From Sulfurovum sp. (GTDB lineage Bacteria; Campylobacterota; Campylobacteria; Campylobacterales; Sulfurovaceae): a DNA stretch of 59,054 nucleotides. The stretch is from positions 1-59,054 of the forward strand of contig JAUZSQ010000010.1 of assembly GCA_030949325.1 (NCBI GenBank), in the 5' to 3' direction. Within the stretch, counting starts at the first letter, position 1. Every line of letters starts with the position of its first letter. This document shows positions 37,218 to 47,738 of the stretch, piece after piece. The notes beneath the pieces were generated by a model. The model saw only the letters and a list, made by a program, of their open reading frames with translations, did no database searches and was not told the origin of the DNA. Position numbers and translations under genes: made by a program.

Positions 37218-38533
37218 CTAGTCTTCTTCTAAGAGCCTTCTAATCCCATCATAGGCAACTTTTATCATCGTATCTATTTCTTCGTAAGTGATAATATAGG
37301 GTGGCATAAAGTAGATAATATGTCCCAATGGTCTAAGTAGCACCCCTTGGCTTAAGGCATATTCATAAATTTTTAGTCCTATACGTTCTTCTGCTAAATA
37401 TCCTTTTAATTCTATGGCTGTTACCATGCCTTGTTGTCTAATGCTTTTGACATTGGCTAAAGGTAAGAACTTTTGAATCTCTTCATAGATATAGGCTGAT
37501 TTTTTAGCATTTTCACCCAATATATCAGAGTTTTCAAATATCTCCAACGTGGCTAAAGCTGCTGCACATGCCAAAGGATTGCCTGTATAAGAATGCGAAT
37601 GCAAAAAGGCTTTGTGTTCATTATAATCACAATAAAAAGCTTGATACACATCCAAGGTAGTCATCACTACAGACAAAGGTAAGTATCCTCCAGTAAGCCC
37701 TTTGGAGAGCGTCATAAAGTCAGGTGATATATCGGCATATTCACAAGCAAACATCTTGCCCGTACGTCCAAATCCTGTCATGATTTCATCGGCAATGAGA
37801 TGTACATCGTATTGCTTGGTTAAAGTTCTTGCACCTTCGAGATAACTAGGATGATACATATGCATCCCTCCTGCTCCTTGGATAAGAGGTTCAACAATAA
37901 AAGCAGAAATCTCATGCGAATGCTCTTTGAGCAGGATTTCCAAATCTTTCAAAGCATCCAGACTCGCTTGGATACTTTGGTCTATGGGTACAGGTACTTG
38001 CATATTATTGATAAGTAGAGGTTTATACGTCTCTTTGTATAAACTCACATCTCCTACACTCAACGCACCAATCGTCTCACCATGATAAGAGTTACTAAGA
38101 GACAAAAATATAGGCTTGGTTTTGCCTCGATTTAGATGATAGTGATAGCTCATTTTAAAGACGCTTCTACAGCAGAGGAGCCATTATCAACATAAAAAAC
38201 TTTTGTTAATTCTGAGGGGGTTAAAGCTACTAATTTATGAGCTAAGGTCACAGCAGGTTCATGGGTAAATCCTGCCAATAAGACATGCTCTAGGGTATCG
38301 AGCTGTGCTTTGACTTTATCGCCTATATAGGTATTGGTATGTCCAAAAAGGTTGACCCACCATGAGCTGACTGCATCAATATAACTATTACCTTCAAAAT
38401 CATAGAGGTATATTCCTTTACCTGAAGCAATAGGAATCAGAGGCAGGGTTTCATGGTCTTTCATTTGTGTACAAGGGTGCCATATCACTTCTAAATCACG
38501 TTCCATTATCTCAGTATTTTTACTAGGCATCAT
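37218..38533 (-). CDS. bioA: Adenosylmethionine-8-amino-7-oxononanoate aminotransferase (one frameshift)
   Basis: BioA makes 7,8-diaminopelargonate in biotin synthesis, using SAM as amino donor. This class III PLP enzyme shows the BioA-specific N-terminus WHPCTQMKDHE, then DAVSSWWVNLFGH, FYVDNGSSAVEASLK, and SNSYHGETIGALSVG. The aldimine lysine is in LSKGLTGGYLPLS. The frame breaks at TTTAAAATGAGC near 38155. One added A joins ...EASLK to MSYHYHLNRGK, as in normal BioA. Total about 438 residues. A -10 box, TATAAT, is at 38568-38573. No other bio genes are nearby. Confidence 0.92.
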
Positions 38534-38602
38534 TCTCTCTTTATATTTCAGTTTATTTAGATAGAATATTATACAAATTTTTAGATAGAAGGTAGGTTAA
38601 GT

Positions 38603-40069
38603 ATGATTTCTTGGATGCAAAAGAATAATAAGTTTTTAGTCTGGACAATATGGATAGCTACAATTTCATTTATTGGTACAGGTGCAAGTATGGGATTGAG
38701 TGGTTCGAGTACACCAGCAGGAGCTGTAGCAAAAGTCGGTGAAGTCACCATTACCCAAACCCAACTCAATATGGTCTATAGCAATATTTATAATCAATAC
38801 AATGAAGCAATGCAAGGTAAGCTAGATGAAGAAAAAGCCAAAGAAATGGGGCTTATCAAACAAGCATTTAAAGACTCACTACCCAAGCCAAAATCCTAAA
38901 TTTTGCCAATGAAGTAGGTATTATTGTCTCTGATAAAGAAGTACTTCAAACCCTTCAAGGCATTGCCTCTTTTCAAAAAGATACGATTTTTAATACTGAA
39001 ATTTATCAAGGCTACCTCAAGTCACAAAGAATGAAAGCACAAACCTTTGAAGCTACCATCAGAGATGAATTGCTTATCAAAAAGACCCTTGGATTACTAG
39101 GAAGTACCAGTTTACCTTTGGAAATCGAAGCTATGGTTGCAGGCATCAATGTCAGTGACAAATTGGCATACCATGTATTAAGCGAAAAAGATGTTACATT
39201 TAGCCTTGATGAAAGTAAACTCAAAAGTTTTTGGGAAATGCAAAAGACTAGCTATATGACCAAACAAATGTATGACCTTTCTATTGTATGGACAGAGAGT
39301 AAAGATGCAGAAGTCTCAGAAGAAGAATTGACAGCACATTATGAAACAACGAGCTTCAACTATAGCGATGCAGAAGGGAAGCAACTGGGTTATGCTCAAG
39401 CCAAAGAAAAAGTCATGCAATCACTCAAGCTCAAAAAAGACCAAAAAAACGGCACAAAAAGCGTATATTGCCTTCAAGAAAGGTACCCTCACCCAAAGTG
39501 AGAAAATCACACTTCCTCTTTATGATATGAAATTAACACCTATGATATGGATGGATTTACAAGAAAACAGTGTAGGAGATATTCTCAAGCCTAAAATTGT
39601 AGCAGATACCTATGCTACCATTAAGATTGAACATATTACGATTCCTAGAGAAAAAACCTATGATGAAGCCAAAGAAGAAGTAACCCTAGCTTATAGCATC
39701 CAAGCCAAGAAGGAAGCCCTCTTTATACTGGCTGAAAGTCATTTAAAAGACTTTAACCAAAGTACAGCTATTATCTCAGATTTTGTTCAAATTGAAAAAA
39801 ATATCAATATGAAACCCTTAAATAGTCAAGAAAGTGTAGCATTTTTACAAAAACTCTTTACATCAACCCAAGAAAAAGGTATTATTAGTGTAATGGATAA
39901 AATTATTGTCTATAATATACTAGAACAAAAAATTATACCTATGGATAACAATCAAAGCCTAGCTATAAAAGAAACAGTAGATACATTGAAAAATAACATA
40001 TTTGAACGTAACTTAATTGATACACTAGATAAAAAATATCCAACAGAAGCGTATGTAAACGGTCTATAG
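38603..40069 (+). CDS. ppiD: PpiD/SurA-type periplasmic foldase (two frameshifts)
   Basis: An N-terminal membrane anchor (about 8-32, FLVWTIWIATISFIGTGASM) is followed by a SurA-N-type helical domain beginning VAKVGEVTITQTQLNMVYSN, the usual start of PpiD-like proteins. The rest is helical, with a weak parvulin-like region (KKGTLTQSEKITLPLYD, VGDILKPKI) that lacks a clear active-site set. Lesions lie near 38882 and in the A-runs near 39440, and bridging them gives about 488 residues. It is followed 13 bp later by ftsA, the order seen in other Campylobacterota. Probably an inner-membrane-tethered chaperone for exported proteins. Confidence 0.83.
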
Positions 40070-40082
40070 GAGGGCGAATAAA

Positions 40083-41474
40083 TTGAGTGAAACGATTTTA
40101 GCCATAGATATTGGCTCAACAAAAATTTGTAGCGTGATTGCTGAAATTTCAGACTTTGATGAAGTCACTATACAAGGTCATGGTGTCACCAAGTCCCAAG
40201 GGGTCAAAAAAGGTGTTATTACCAATATAGAATTGGCATCCAAAGCGATTAAAAAAGCTATCAGTGATGCGAAGCGTATTGCTGGGTCGAATATCACATC
40301 TGCCACAGTGTCTATTTCCAATGCCTATGCAAAAAGTTTGAACTCTACAGGTATTGTCAATATTCCCAATAAAGAAATTTCGATTAAAGAAATCAACCGA
40401 GTGATGCAAACAGCACTCTATAATGCCAATGTACCTCATGAATATGAGGTTATTCATATACTCCCCTATAACTTTAGGGTTGATGACCAAGACTTTGTTG
40501 AAGACCCCTTTGGTATGAACGCTTCTCGTATGGAAGTAGATGTGAATATCATAATGACCCAAAAATCCAATCTTTCTAACCTCAAGAAAGCCATACGTTC
40601 TGCTGGAGTAGATATTAATGGTATTGTACTCTCAGGCTATGCCTCTGCTATTGCTACAATGCATGAAGATGAAAAAGGTTTGGGTGCTGTAGTCATTGAC
40701 CTTGGAGGGCAGACATCCAATCTTGTAGTCCACACAGGAAACTCTATTAAATATAATGATTTCTTAGCCGTGGGATCTCATCATATTACCAATGACCTCT
40801 CTATGGCACTACATACCCCTTTACAAATTGCTGAAAGTGTCAAAATACGCCATGGAAACCTTTTGGAAAACTCCAATGAAGTCATAGAAGTGCCTATCAT
40901 TGGAGATGAAAATAACCATAATGGTGTTTCCTTAGAAATCGTACATTCTGTAATATTTGCACGGGTAGAAGAAGCCTTAATGATTTTGGCAAAATCACTT
41001 GAAAATTCTAATCTCAAAGACCAAATTGGTGCAGGTATTCTTCTTACTGGTGGTATGACTAAACTTAAAGGTATTCGAGAATTGGCACAAGCCATTTTCT
41101 CTGGTATGCCTGTAAGGGTAGCATATCCTAGAGAACTTAATGGACTTTTTCAAGCATTACGAGACCCTGCTTTTTCAACAGTGATTGGATTGGTTTTGTA
41201 TAAAGCCCATAAGCATACACAATATGAAATAGACTTTGAACAAGAACTCTTACATTCAAAAAACCTACAAGAAGAAAACCTTAGCAATATCAAAATTTCT
41301 CACAATAGGCATGAGGATGAAATAGTATTAAACAAAGACCCTAAAGAGCATAAGTATAAAGCCAATGATGACTATCATGATTCGGGTATCTCTTTTGATG
41401 ACCTACCAGAGTTAGGGCATGATAAACAAAATCCCTTAAAGAAAATTGGAAATTGGGCAAGACAACTTTTTTAA
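40083..41474 (+). CDS. ftsA: Cell division protein FtsA
   Basis: FtsA is the actin-like ATPase that ties FtsZ to the membrane. The start is TTG, with GGAGGG about 8 nt upstream. The phosphate-1 loop is AIDIGSTKICSVIAEI (8-23). The SHS2-type 1C subdomain lies about 85-165, and phosphate-2 is VIDLGGQTSNLVV. The adenosine motif is GILLTGGMTKLKGI. The C-terminus ends in an amphipathic helix, KKIGNWARQLF, the membrane-targeting sequence. At 463 residues it is somewhat longer than E. coli FtsA because of a charged stretch before the tail. Confidence 0.97.
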   Translation: MSETILAIDIGSTKICSVIAEISDFDEVTIQGHGVTKSQGVKKGVITNIELASKAIKKAISDAKRIAGSNITSATVSISNAYAKSLNSTGIVNIPNKEISIKEINRVMQTALYNANVPHEYEVIHILPYNFRVDDQDFVEDPFGMNASRMEVDVNIIMTQKSNLSNLKKAIRSAGVDINGIVLSGYASAIATMHEDEKGLGAVVIDLGGQTSNLVVHTGNSIKYNDFLAVGSHHITNDLSMALHTPLQIAESVKIRHGNLLENSNEVIEVPIIGDENNHNGVSLEIVHSVIFARVEEALMILAKSLENSNLKDQIGAGILLTGGMTKLKGIRELAQAIFSGMPVRVAYPRELNGLFQALRDPAFSTVIGLVLYKAHKHTQYEIDFEQELLHSKNLQEENLSNIKISHNRHEDEIVLNKDPKEHKYKANDDYHDSGISFDDLPELGHDKQNPLKKIGNWARQLF

Positions 41475-41500
41475 GAGAAGATTAAATAAGAGGAAAGAAA

Positions 41501-42700
41501 ATGGAAGAATTTGAAATAGATATTATAGAGACTAGATCTCAAACAACAGGTGCCAAAATTAAAGCTATCGGTGTCGGTGGTGGTGGTGGCAACATGATAA
41601 ATTATATGATTTCTCAAGGAATCTATAATATCGACCTTATCGTAGCCAATACCGATGCTCAAGCCTTAGAGACTTCTTCAGCACCCTACAAGTTACAGTT
41701 AGGTCTTCATGCTACTCGTGGTCTTGGAGCAGGAATGATTCCTGAAAAAGGTAGAGAAGCAGCATTAGAGAGTTATGATGATATTAAAGAGATGCTTGAA
41801 GGTGCAGATATTGTCTTTATCTCTGCTGGTCTTGGTGGTGGAACAGGGACAGGTGCAGCACCTATTATTGCCCAAGCAGCCAAAGAGATAGGTGCATTAA
41901 CTGTGTCTATTGTCACCAGTCCTTTCAAGTTTGAAGGTCGTAAAAGAACACGACTTGCCAAAGAAGGACTCGAAGAGCTGAAGCAAGAAAGTGACTCTAT
42001 TATCGTCGTTCCCAATGAAAAACTTCTCTCTATAGTCGAAAAAAATCTAGGGATAAAAGAAAGTTTCAAAATGGTAGATGACATCCTAGCACAAGCAGTA
42101 GGTGGTATCTCCAAAGTGATTCTTTCTCACGGAGAAAATGATATTAACCTTGACTTTGCAGATGTAAAGACTATCATGGCTCACCGTGGATTAGCACTCA
42201 TGGGTACAGGCTATAGTACAGGTTCAGCTGCTGCGTATGATGCTGCCAAGATTGCCATAGAATCACCTCTATTGGACAATGTATCTATTGATGGAGCGAT
42301 GGGCGTATTGGTACAATTTGATATTCACCCAGACTATCCTCTCAATGGTATTTCAGAAGCTATGGATATTATCTATGACAGTGCCCATGAAGATGCAGAT
42401 GTTATCTTTGGAACGACTACAAACTTAGACATCGCTATAGATGAAGTTAAGATTACTATAGTCGCTACAGGATTTGAAGAACAAGATTCTATTCCACAAA
42501 TCCCTGCAAGAAAAAAAGAAGTGCCTGAAGCTCCTACACCTCCAAGTAATAGCACAGCAGAAACACCCAAAAACCCTGCTATCAAAACCAATACCATTGA
42601 TATGAATGCTATTAGAAGTAAAATGGTCGCAGGTGGGTATAATACAGACAATGAAGATATCTTGGATGTCCCTACTTTTCTTAGAAAGCAAATGGACTAG
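41501..42700 (+). CDS. ftsZ: Cell division protein FtsZ
   Basis: FtsZ is the tubulin-like GTPase that forms the division ring. The nucleotide loop GVGGGGGNMINYM starts at residue 24, the tubulin signature GGGTGTG is at 112-118, and the synergy (T7) loop NLDFAD is at 216-221. A variable Pro/Thr-rich linker follows (about 325-375), and the C-terminal peptide DVPTFLRKQMD binds FtsA. The 399-residue protein is intact. AGAGGAAAG precedes the ATG. The stop overlaps the 3' end of the convergent apaH by 4 bp. Confidence 0.98.
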   Translation: MEEFEIDIIETRSQTTGAKIKAIGVGGGGGNMINYMISQGIYNIDLIVANTDAQALETSSAPYKLQLGLHATRGLGAGMIPEKGREAALESYDDIKEMLEGADIVFISAGLGGGTGTGAAPIIAQAAKEIGALTVSIVTSPFKFEGRKRTRLAKEGLEELKQESDSIIVVPNEKLLSIVEKNLGIKESFKMVDDILAQAVGGISKVILSHGENDINLDFADVKTIMAHRGLALMGTGYSTGSAAAYDAAKIAIESPLLDNVSIDGAMGVLVQFDIHPDYPLNGISEAMDIIYDSAHEDADVIFGTTTNLDIAIDEVKITIVATGFEEQDSIPQIPARKKEVPEAPTPPSNSTAETPKNPAIKTNTIDMNAIRSKMVAGGYNTDNEDILDVPTFLRKQMD

Positions 42701-43518
42701 GCTTGTGCCTTGCAGGGGATAGAGACTATCTCTACTTCTTTGCTGTCGATACGTCCAGCGGTGAGTTCACCTCCCCATAGACATCCTGTATCTAAAGACA
42801 ATACTTCATCATCATGATAAAACCCTAAGGTTGACCAATGTCCAAAAATGATTTTGACATCAATCGACTCTCGTTTCTTACACTCAAACCATGGCAGTAA
42901 TCCCTTGGAACGCAAGGCATCGGTGGGTCTACCCTTTTGTTTAAAGTCCAAGCGATGATTTTCATTACAAAAACGCATACGCGTAAAAGTCCCTACAATA
43001 TATCTGTCTATTTCAAGCTCTGATGCCTTAGGGTCAAAGCTTTCTATACCTTTTTCAAACATTTTCCTAAGCCATGCTTCTACATCATCACCCTGAAGAC
43101 GTGTTTCAATACGCTTGGCATAACGCAATGCCATACCCAAATCAAATTCAGGAGAAATCCCTGCGTGAGCCATCGCATATCCCAATTGATAATCAACATG
43201 CAAAAATGGCTGTTGTCTTAGCCATGAGAGTAATACTTCTGCCTTAGGTGATTGTAAGATAGGGTCAAGGGTAGGATTAGACTTTTTGATACCATAATAT
43301 ACAGCAATAAGCGTTATATCATGGTTACCCAAAACAATCCTCACACTATCACGAATACTATAGAGGTATTCTAAAGTCTCCAATGAGCCATCACCTCTAT
43401 TGACCAAATCCCCTGCAACCCATAGGGTATCCACCTTAGGATTAAATTTAATTTTATCTAAAAGTTGTCTCAAGGACTGATAACATCCTTGGATATCACC
43501 AATAGCCCAAACTGCCAT
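42697..43518 (-). CDS. apaH: Bis(5'-nucleosyl)-tetraphosphatase, symmetrical
   Basis: ApaH cleaves Ap4A to two ADP and also removes Np4 caps from RNA. Metallophosphatase motifs are GDIQGCYQSL (Asp8), AGDLVNRGDGSLETL (Asp37), GNHD (64-67) and AMAHAGISPEFDLG. The 273 residues match the family. The C-terminal LSLDTGCLWGGELTA is the usual last motif. The gene lies just upstream (in transcription) of the ftsZ 3' end and downstream of the DUF4149 gene. Confidence 0.95.
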   Translation of the reverse strand: MAVWAIGDIQGCYQSLRQLLDKIKFNPKVDTLWVAGDLVNRGDGSLETLEYLYSIRDSVRIVLGNHDITLIAVYYGIKKSNPTLDPILQSPKAEVLLSWLRQQPFLHVDYQLGYAMAHAGISPEFDLGMALRYAKRIETRLQGDDVEAWLRKMFEKGIESFDPKASELEIDRYIVGTFTRMRFCNENHRLDFKQKGRPTDALRSKGLLPWFECKKRESIDVKIIFGHWSTLGFYHDDEVLSLDTGCLWGGELTAGRIDSKEVEIVSIPCKAQA

Positions 43519-43538
43519 AGTTAGCGTACTCTCTTCAA

Positions 43539-44018
43539 TTACTTACACGCCTTACGCATATTGAGAATAATCAAACTCAAAAGCGCTACAGCAAATATCT
43601 TGCTATTGATTTCTGAGCCTTTATGCGTATTTTCAAAGGCTATAGACTCTGTCATCTCCACCCCTTGCATCTGAAAAGCAAGTATATCAGGAATATAATA
43701 TTGAGCAAAAAGTAAGCCTGTAGTGATGACAAAAAATGAAGCTACTTGTGTCCCTATATCTCTTTCAAACTTCTTGAACTTGTAGCCTTCATAAACAATG
43801 ACTAGCACAATCAAAAGATTCACAGCATAAGAAAGACGCAAGAAATTCTCTACCATGATTTGTCCTTCTTGAAAACGTGTCAAGATATCAGACCCTAGCC
43901 ATAAATTCGTATGAAAAGTAACCGAAGTCACGACAATCCCTGCATAGAGCATGGCTCCTAAGATACTTGAAAGAAAGATAAGATACATCATCGTCACCAT
44001 TCTAAAATTTTTGTTCAT
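43539..44018 (-). CDS. DUF4149-type four-helix membrane protein
   Basis: This 159-residue protein has four predicted membrane helices (about 5-30, 58-75, 88-110, 136-155) and a conserved Phe/Asn-rich segment after helix 1, as in DUF4149 proteins. The start at 44018 is chosen because AAGGA lies about 10 nt upstream. A longer in-frame ATG at 44036 would place that site within the coding sequence. It follows the reconstructed prmC stop by one base. Function unknown. Confidence 0.78.
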   Translation of the reverse strand: MNKNFRMVTMMYLIFLSSILGAMLYAGIVVTSVTFHTNLWLGSDILTRFQEGQIMVENFLRLSYAVNLLIVLVIVYEGYKFKKFERDIGTQVASFFVITTGLLFAQYYIPDILAFQMQGVEMTESIAFENTHKGSEINSKIFAVALLSLIILNMRKACK

Positions 44019-44019
44019 G

Positions 44020-44869
44020 CTATTTTCCTTTGTCAAATGTAATGATAAATCCTCTATCCAGTCCTGCTAGGTCTTGATAAAATTCAATACATTCTACTCC
44101 AATTTCATTAACAAACGCTTCTATAGGGGCTTTTTTGGTCATATCCCATTTCACAAGCCAAATAGCCGATACCTCTTGCTTTGACATCTACAATAATTTG
44201 TTTGAGTAACTCATCACCTACCCTACCTCCAAAAAGTGCTTCTTTGGGTTCATAGTTAGCAACATTGGAAGCCAAAATAATATCATTGGCGATATAAGGA
44301 GGGTTAGAAACTACCAAATCGACAGGCTCAGATACCTCATCTATAAGGTTAGATTGACGTAGCGTAATTTGATTTTGTAATCCAAATGTTTCTATATTCT
44401 GTTGGGCTACTCTCAAGGGTGCCTCAGATATATCTGTAGCAATAATAGAGATATGGAGAAATTTACGAGCCAGTACTATTGAAATAGCCCCAGAACCTAC
44501 CCCTATTTCTGCGATATATTTCAGTGAATGCTCTGCGATAACTTTAGCTACGAAGTCTATAAGAATCTCTGTCTCAGGACGAGGAATCAGTACCCCCTTT
44601 TCTACGGCCAAATGAATATCATAAAAACTAGCTTCCCCTACGATGTATTCATAGGGTTCATAATTACTTCGTCTTTCTATCAGAGCTTCAAAGGCCTCTA
44701 AGTCCAATACCTCATCATGCTCATGCGTCATCAAATACACACGATTTTCTTGTATATGATATGCCAATAATAACTCAGCTTCATACGCAGGACGCTCACA
44801 AACTTCTTTGAGTTGTGATTTCGCCCATTGTGTCGCTTCGTGTAGCGTCATTTTTAGCTTAAGCAACAT
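44020..44869 (-). CDS. prmC: Peptide chain release factor N5-glutamine methyltransferase (one frameshift)
   Basis: PrmC (HemK) methylates the GGQ glutamine of release factors RF1/RF2. The N-terminal helical domain ends near RRSNYEPYEYIVGEASFY. The RPETE motif is at 97-101, SAM-binding EIGVGSGAIS at 121-130, and catalytic NPPY at 189-192. The frame ends at 44108 after CEMGYDQKS. Correcting a 6-A run near 44130 extends it through KAPIEAFVNEIG and LAGLDRGFIITF, the normal PrmC C-terminus, to a TAG at 44020. That stop abuts the next gene, which strongly favours a base-call error. Confidence 0.88.
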
Positions 44870-44875
44870 TGTCCT

Positions 44876-47661
44876 TTATTTCTTGCCAAAAATATATTTT
44901 GGTTTAAAGAGGAACAGAAGGATTGGTAAGAGTGTCAGTGATGTAAATACATCAATAATCACTGCTTCTGTAATGTAAATCGAAAGTCCCCAAGTATTAC
45001 CAAGGTCTGTAGCCATCAGTGGTATAAATGCACCTATAAGCACCACTACAGAGATAAGTACAGACGAACCAGTAGTAGCTACTGTATTTCTAAGTGCTTG
45101 TGTCCAGTCACCTAGGGTTTGGTATTCATCTCGTAACTTCGAAATCATATAAATACTATAATCCACACCCAAGCCCATGGCAATACTCAGCGTCACCAAG
45201 TTACCAAAGTGTAAGTTTCCACTCCAATTTCCTGTAGAAGTGAAGTACCCTGCAAGACCGTACTGTGCAAAGAGGGTAATCCCTAAAATGACCATAAGGA
45301 AACCTGACATAAGGAAAGATCTAAAAATCAACGTAGCTACTAAGAAAATAGCCAATGCCGTACCTAGTGGATTCATAATCCAATTTTCATACGTCACATC
45401 TCTTGTTGCTTCAGTAGCTCCCAAGAATCCACCAATACCTGGTTTAATGTAGTGTTCACTTGTATCGTCTGCTATCTCACCTACATCACCACTGGCATCT
45501 GCATTTCGGTATCCGAAGTTTACTTTGTTAAACCCTGCATCATTTTTATGTGCTTCTATATAACCCTGTAAATACAACATCGCTTCATGTGTTTCTTTAG
45601 GATGCATGGTATTAATAAACCCTAAAATCACACCAGAGTTATAATCTTCTGCCACCATCGAAGCTAAGTCTCCTGGGGCTGATGCCATATCGAGTAATCC
45701 GTTATAGGTAGAGAGAATATCACTAGGGTCTCTGTCATCATCAGGATCGATGTCTGTTAAGAATGTACTTGTAGGAATTTCAAATTTCCCAAAATCAAGG
45801 GAATTCCCTTCACTTAAAAGCAACATATTGGCTATACGAATGTATTGTGCATACGAAGCTGTAAATCCGATGAACTTATGTGTTCTAATCTCTTTTTCCA
45901 TTTTGGCAATGGCATTAATGACTTCAATATCGTTCATGATACCTGGGGCTGGGTCATTGTCAGGGTCATAACAGCTTTTAGGAGGAAGTTTAGTACCTGC
46001 TTCTACTGCTGCATCATAAACCTCATAATACGCATCTTCACATTCTGGTTGTAAAGGATATTTAGCACGAATAGGTATACTAAATGAAATCACACCTGGC
46101 ATTAAGGTATTAAGATGGAAAATATCTTGCACGGGTCCTGATTCTACTTTAAATGCTGCTTGTGCATAATCAATACCTTTTTCAATACCTGGCATAATAT
46201 CTAGTTCATCAGTAGTTAAAGCAAGGGTTACTTTCTTAGTAAAAGGTCTGTCATCATTTGCAAAGGCTGAAAGGCCATCAGCAATTTTAGTGTAATGCCA
46301 AGAAAACATTAGGATAAGTGCCACAACAGCTAGTGGTATGATACGTCCCATCCCACTAGTCATCATCACTACAGCATCACTCATTTTTCTTTCCCAAGCA
46401 TAGCCTACCTTTTTAACGGTACTAGCTTCAGTACTTCCCTCTTTGTCACTTGAAGCAGGGAATACAGACATCAGGATAGGAATGAGTGTCGATGTTGTAA
46501 GTAACAATGAGAACATACCAAACATACCAAAATATGCATATGCTTTATAAAAGGAGATATCAACAGATGCCAAAGTAGCAAAACCAATAGCATCAGTAAC
46601 GATAGACAAGACCGCAGGTACTATAGTAAAACCTAGAGCAAGATATGCGCCGTTTGCATTGCTTTCACCATCATTCCTAGCCTGCATATACCGCCTCGTT
46701 ACCTGAATAGCATGTCCCATACCCACAGCCAAAATCAGCATAGGCGTTAATACCATCATAGTGGTGAGTGTAAATCCAGAAAAGCCCATAAGTCCTAGTG
46801 TCCATACAATACTCATACCCACACCAGCTAAAGGAAACAACGCCCCTCTTATAGAGCGAGTCTCTAACCAAAGAATAAAAATGCAACGAGTATGGAAGCT
46901 ACAAATAAGTACCAGTGGTCAATCAGTTGTACCATCATCCATGCAAGAAAATAAGGCTCTCCTGCTATAGCAATGGTCACCCTGTCATCATCTGCATAAG
47001 GCTGTATCATATCTACAACATTTCTTACCCACTGCACATACTGTTCTTTTACCCCATTGTCAAAGTCAGCAATGATAAATGTGGCTTTAGCAATACATCC
47101 TGCTTCATTGTTATAACATTTTTCACCTGTTTTGGGGTCAACTTCATGCAATACCATGGGTTTAAGTACAGGGTTATTTGCTAAGCCTTCTTTCATAAAG
47201 TCAAGCTCTTTTTGTGCTTGTGCATCATCTGTTAAAGAGATACCAGTATTTGGAATGAGGCGTTTAAAAGACAGACTTCCATCTTCTGTGAGCCCCATAT
47301 TTTTCACTTTTTGTGCTGCAATACTAATAAAGTTCGCCGTACTAGCCGTTGGCATAACTGCTATTTTATTGTGTATTTCTTGGGTCATATTGATAAACCA
47401 AGGTTGATAAATATCTCCATCCTCTACCTCAATACTGACAACAAAAAGGTTTCCCATCCCAAAAAAACCTTCAATGAAGTTATTGGTTGAAACATATTTA
47501 TTGCTTTGTGGTAGTAAGGTATCGGGGTCATTTCGTATATCAATATTTTTAATTTGAAAAGCGAAAAAGAGAGTGGTGAGTAGTGTAAATGCTAGTATCT
47601 GCCATTTAAACCTAAGTGCAAATCGTGCATATTTAAATGAGAGTTTATTTTCATGATTCAT
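44876..47661 (-). CDS. RND/MMPL-family transporter (one frameshift)
   Basis: This inner-membrane transporter of about 929 residues has the twofold RND layout: an N-terminal helix (about 18-36), a large periplasmic loop (about 37-240), a block of helices with sterol-sensing-like character (GHAIQVTRRYMQARND), a second periplasmic loop, and a final helix block with GLGVDYSIYMISKLRDEY, the usual acidic motif. The lesion is in the T-runs near 46880, joining ...ASILVAFLFFG to WLETRSIRGALFPLAG. It is encoded with a DUF1302-type barrel and LolA-like proteins, a set that suggests lipid or hydrophobic-compound traffic to the outer membrane. Substrate unknown. Confidence 0.88.
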
Positions 47662-47738
47662 TGTTATGTCCTATCAAAAAAGTGTCTGAGGAATATCAAA
47701 GATAAACGATTATCTTTGATATCTATGTAGGGTAGAGA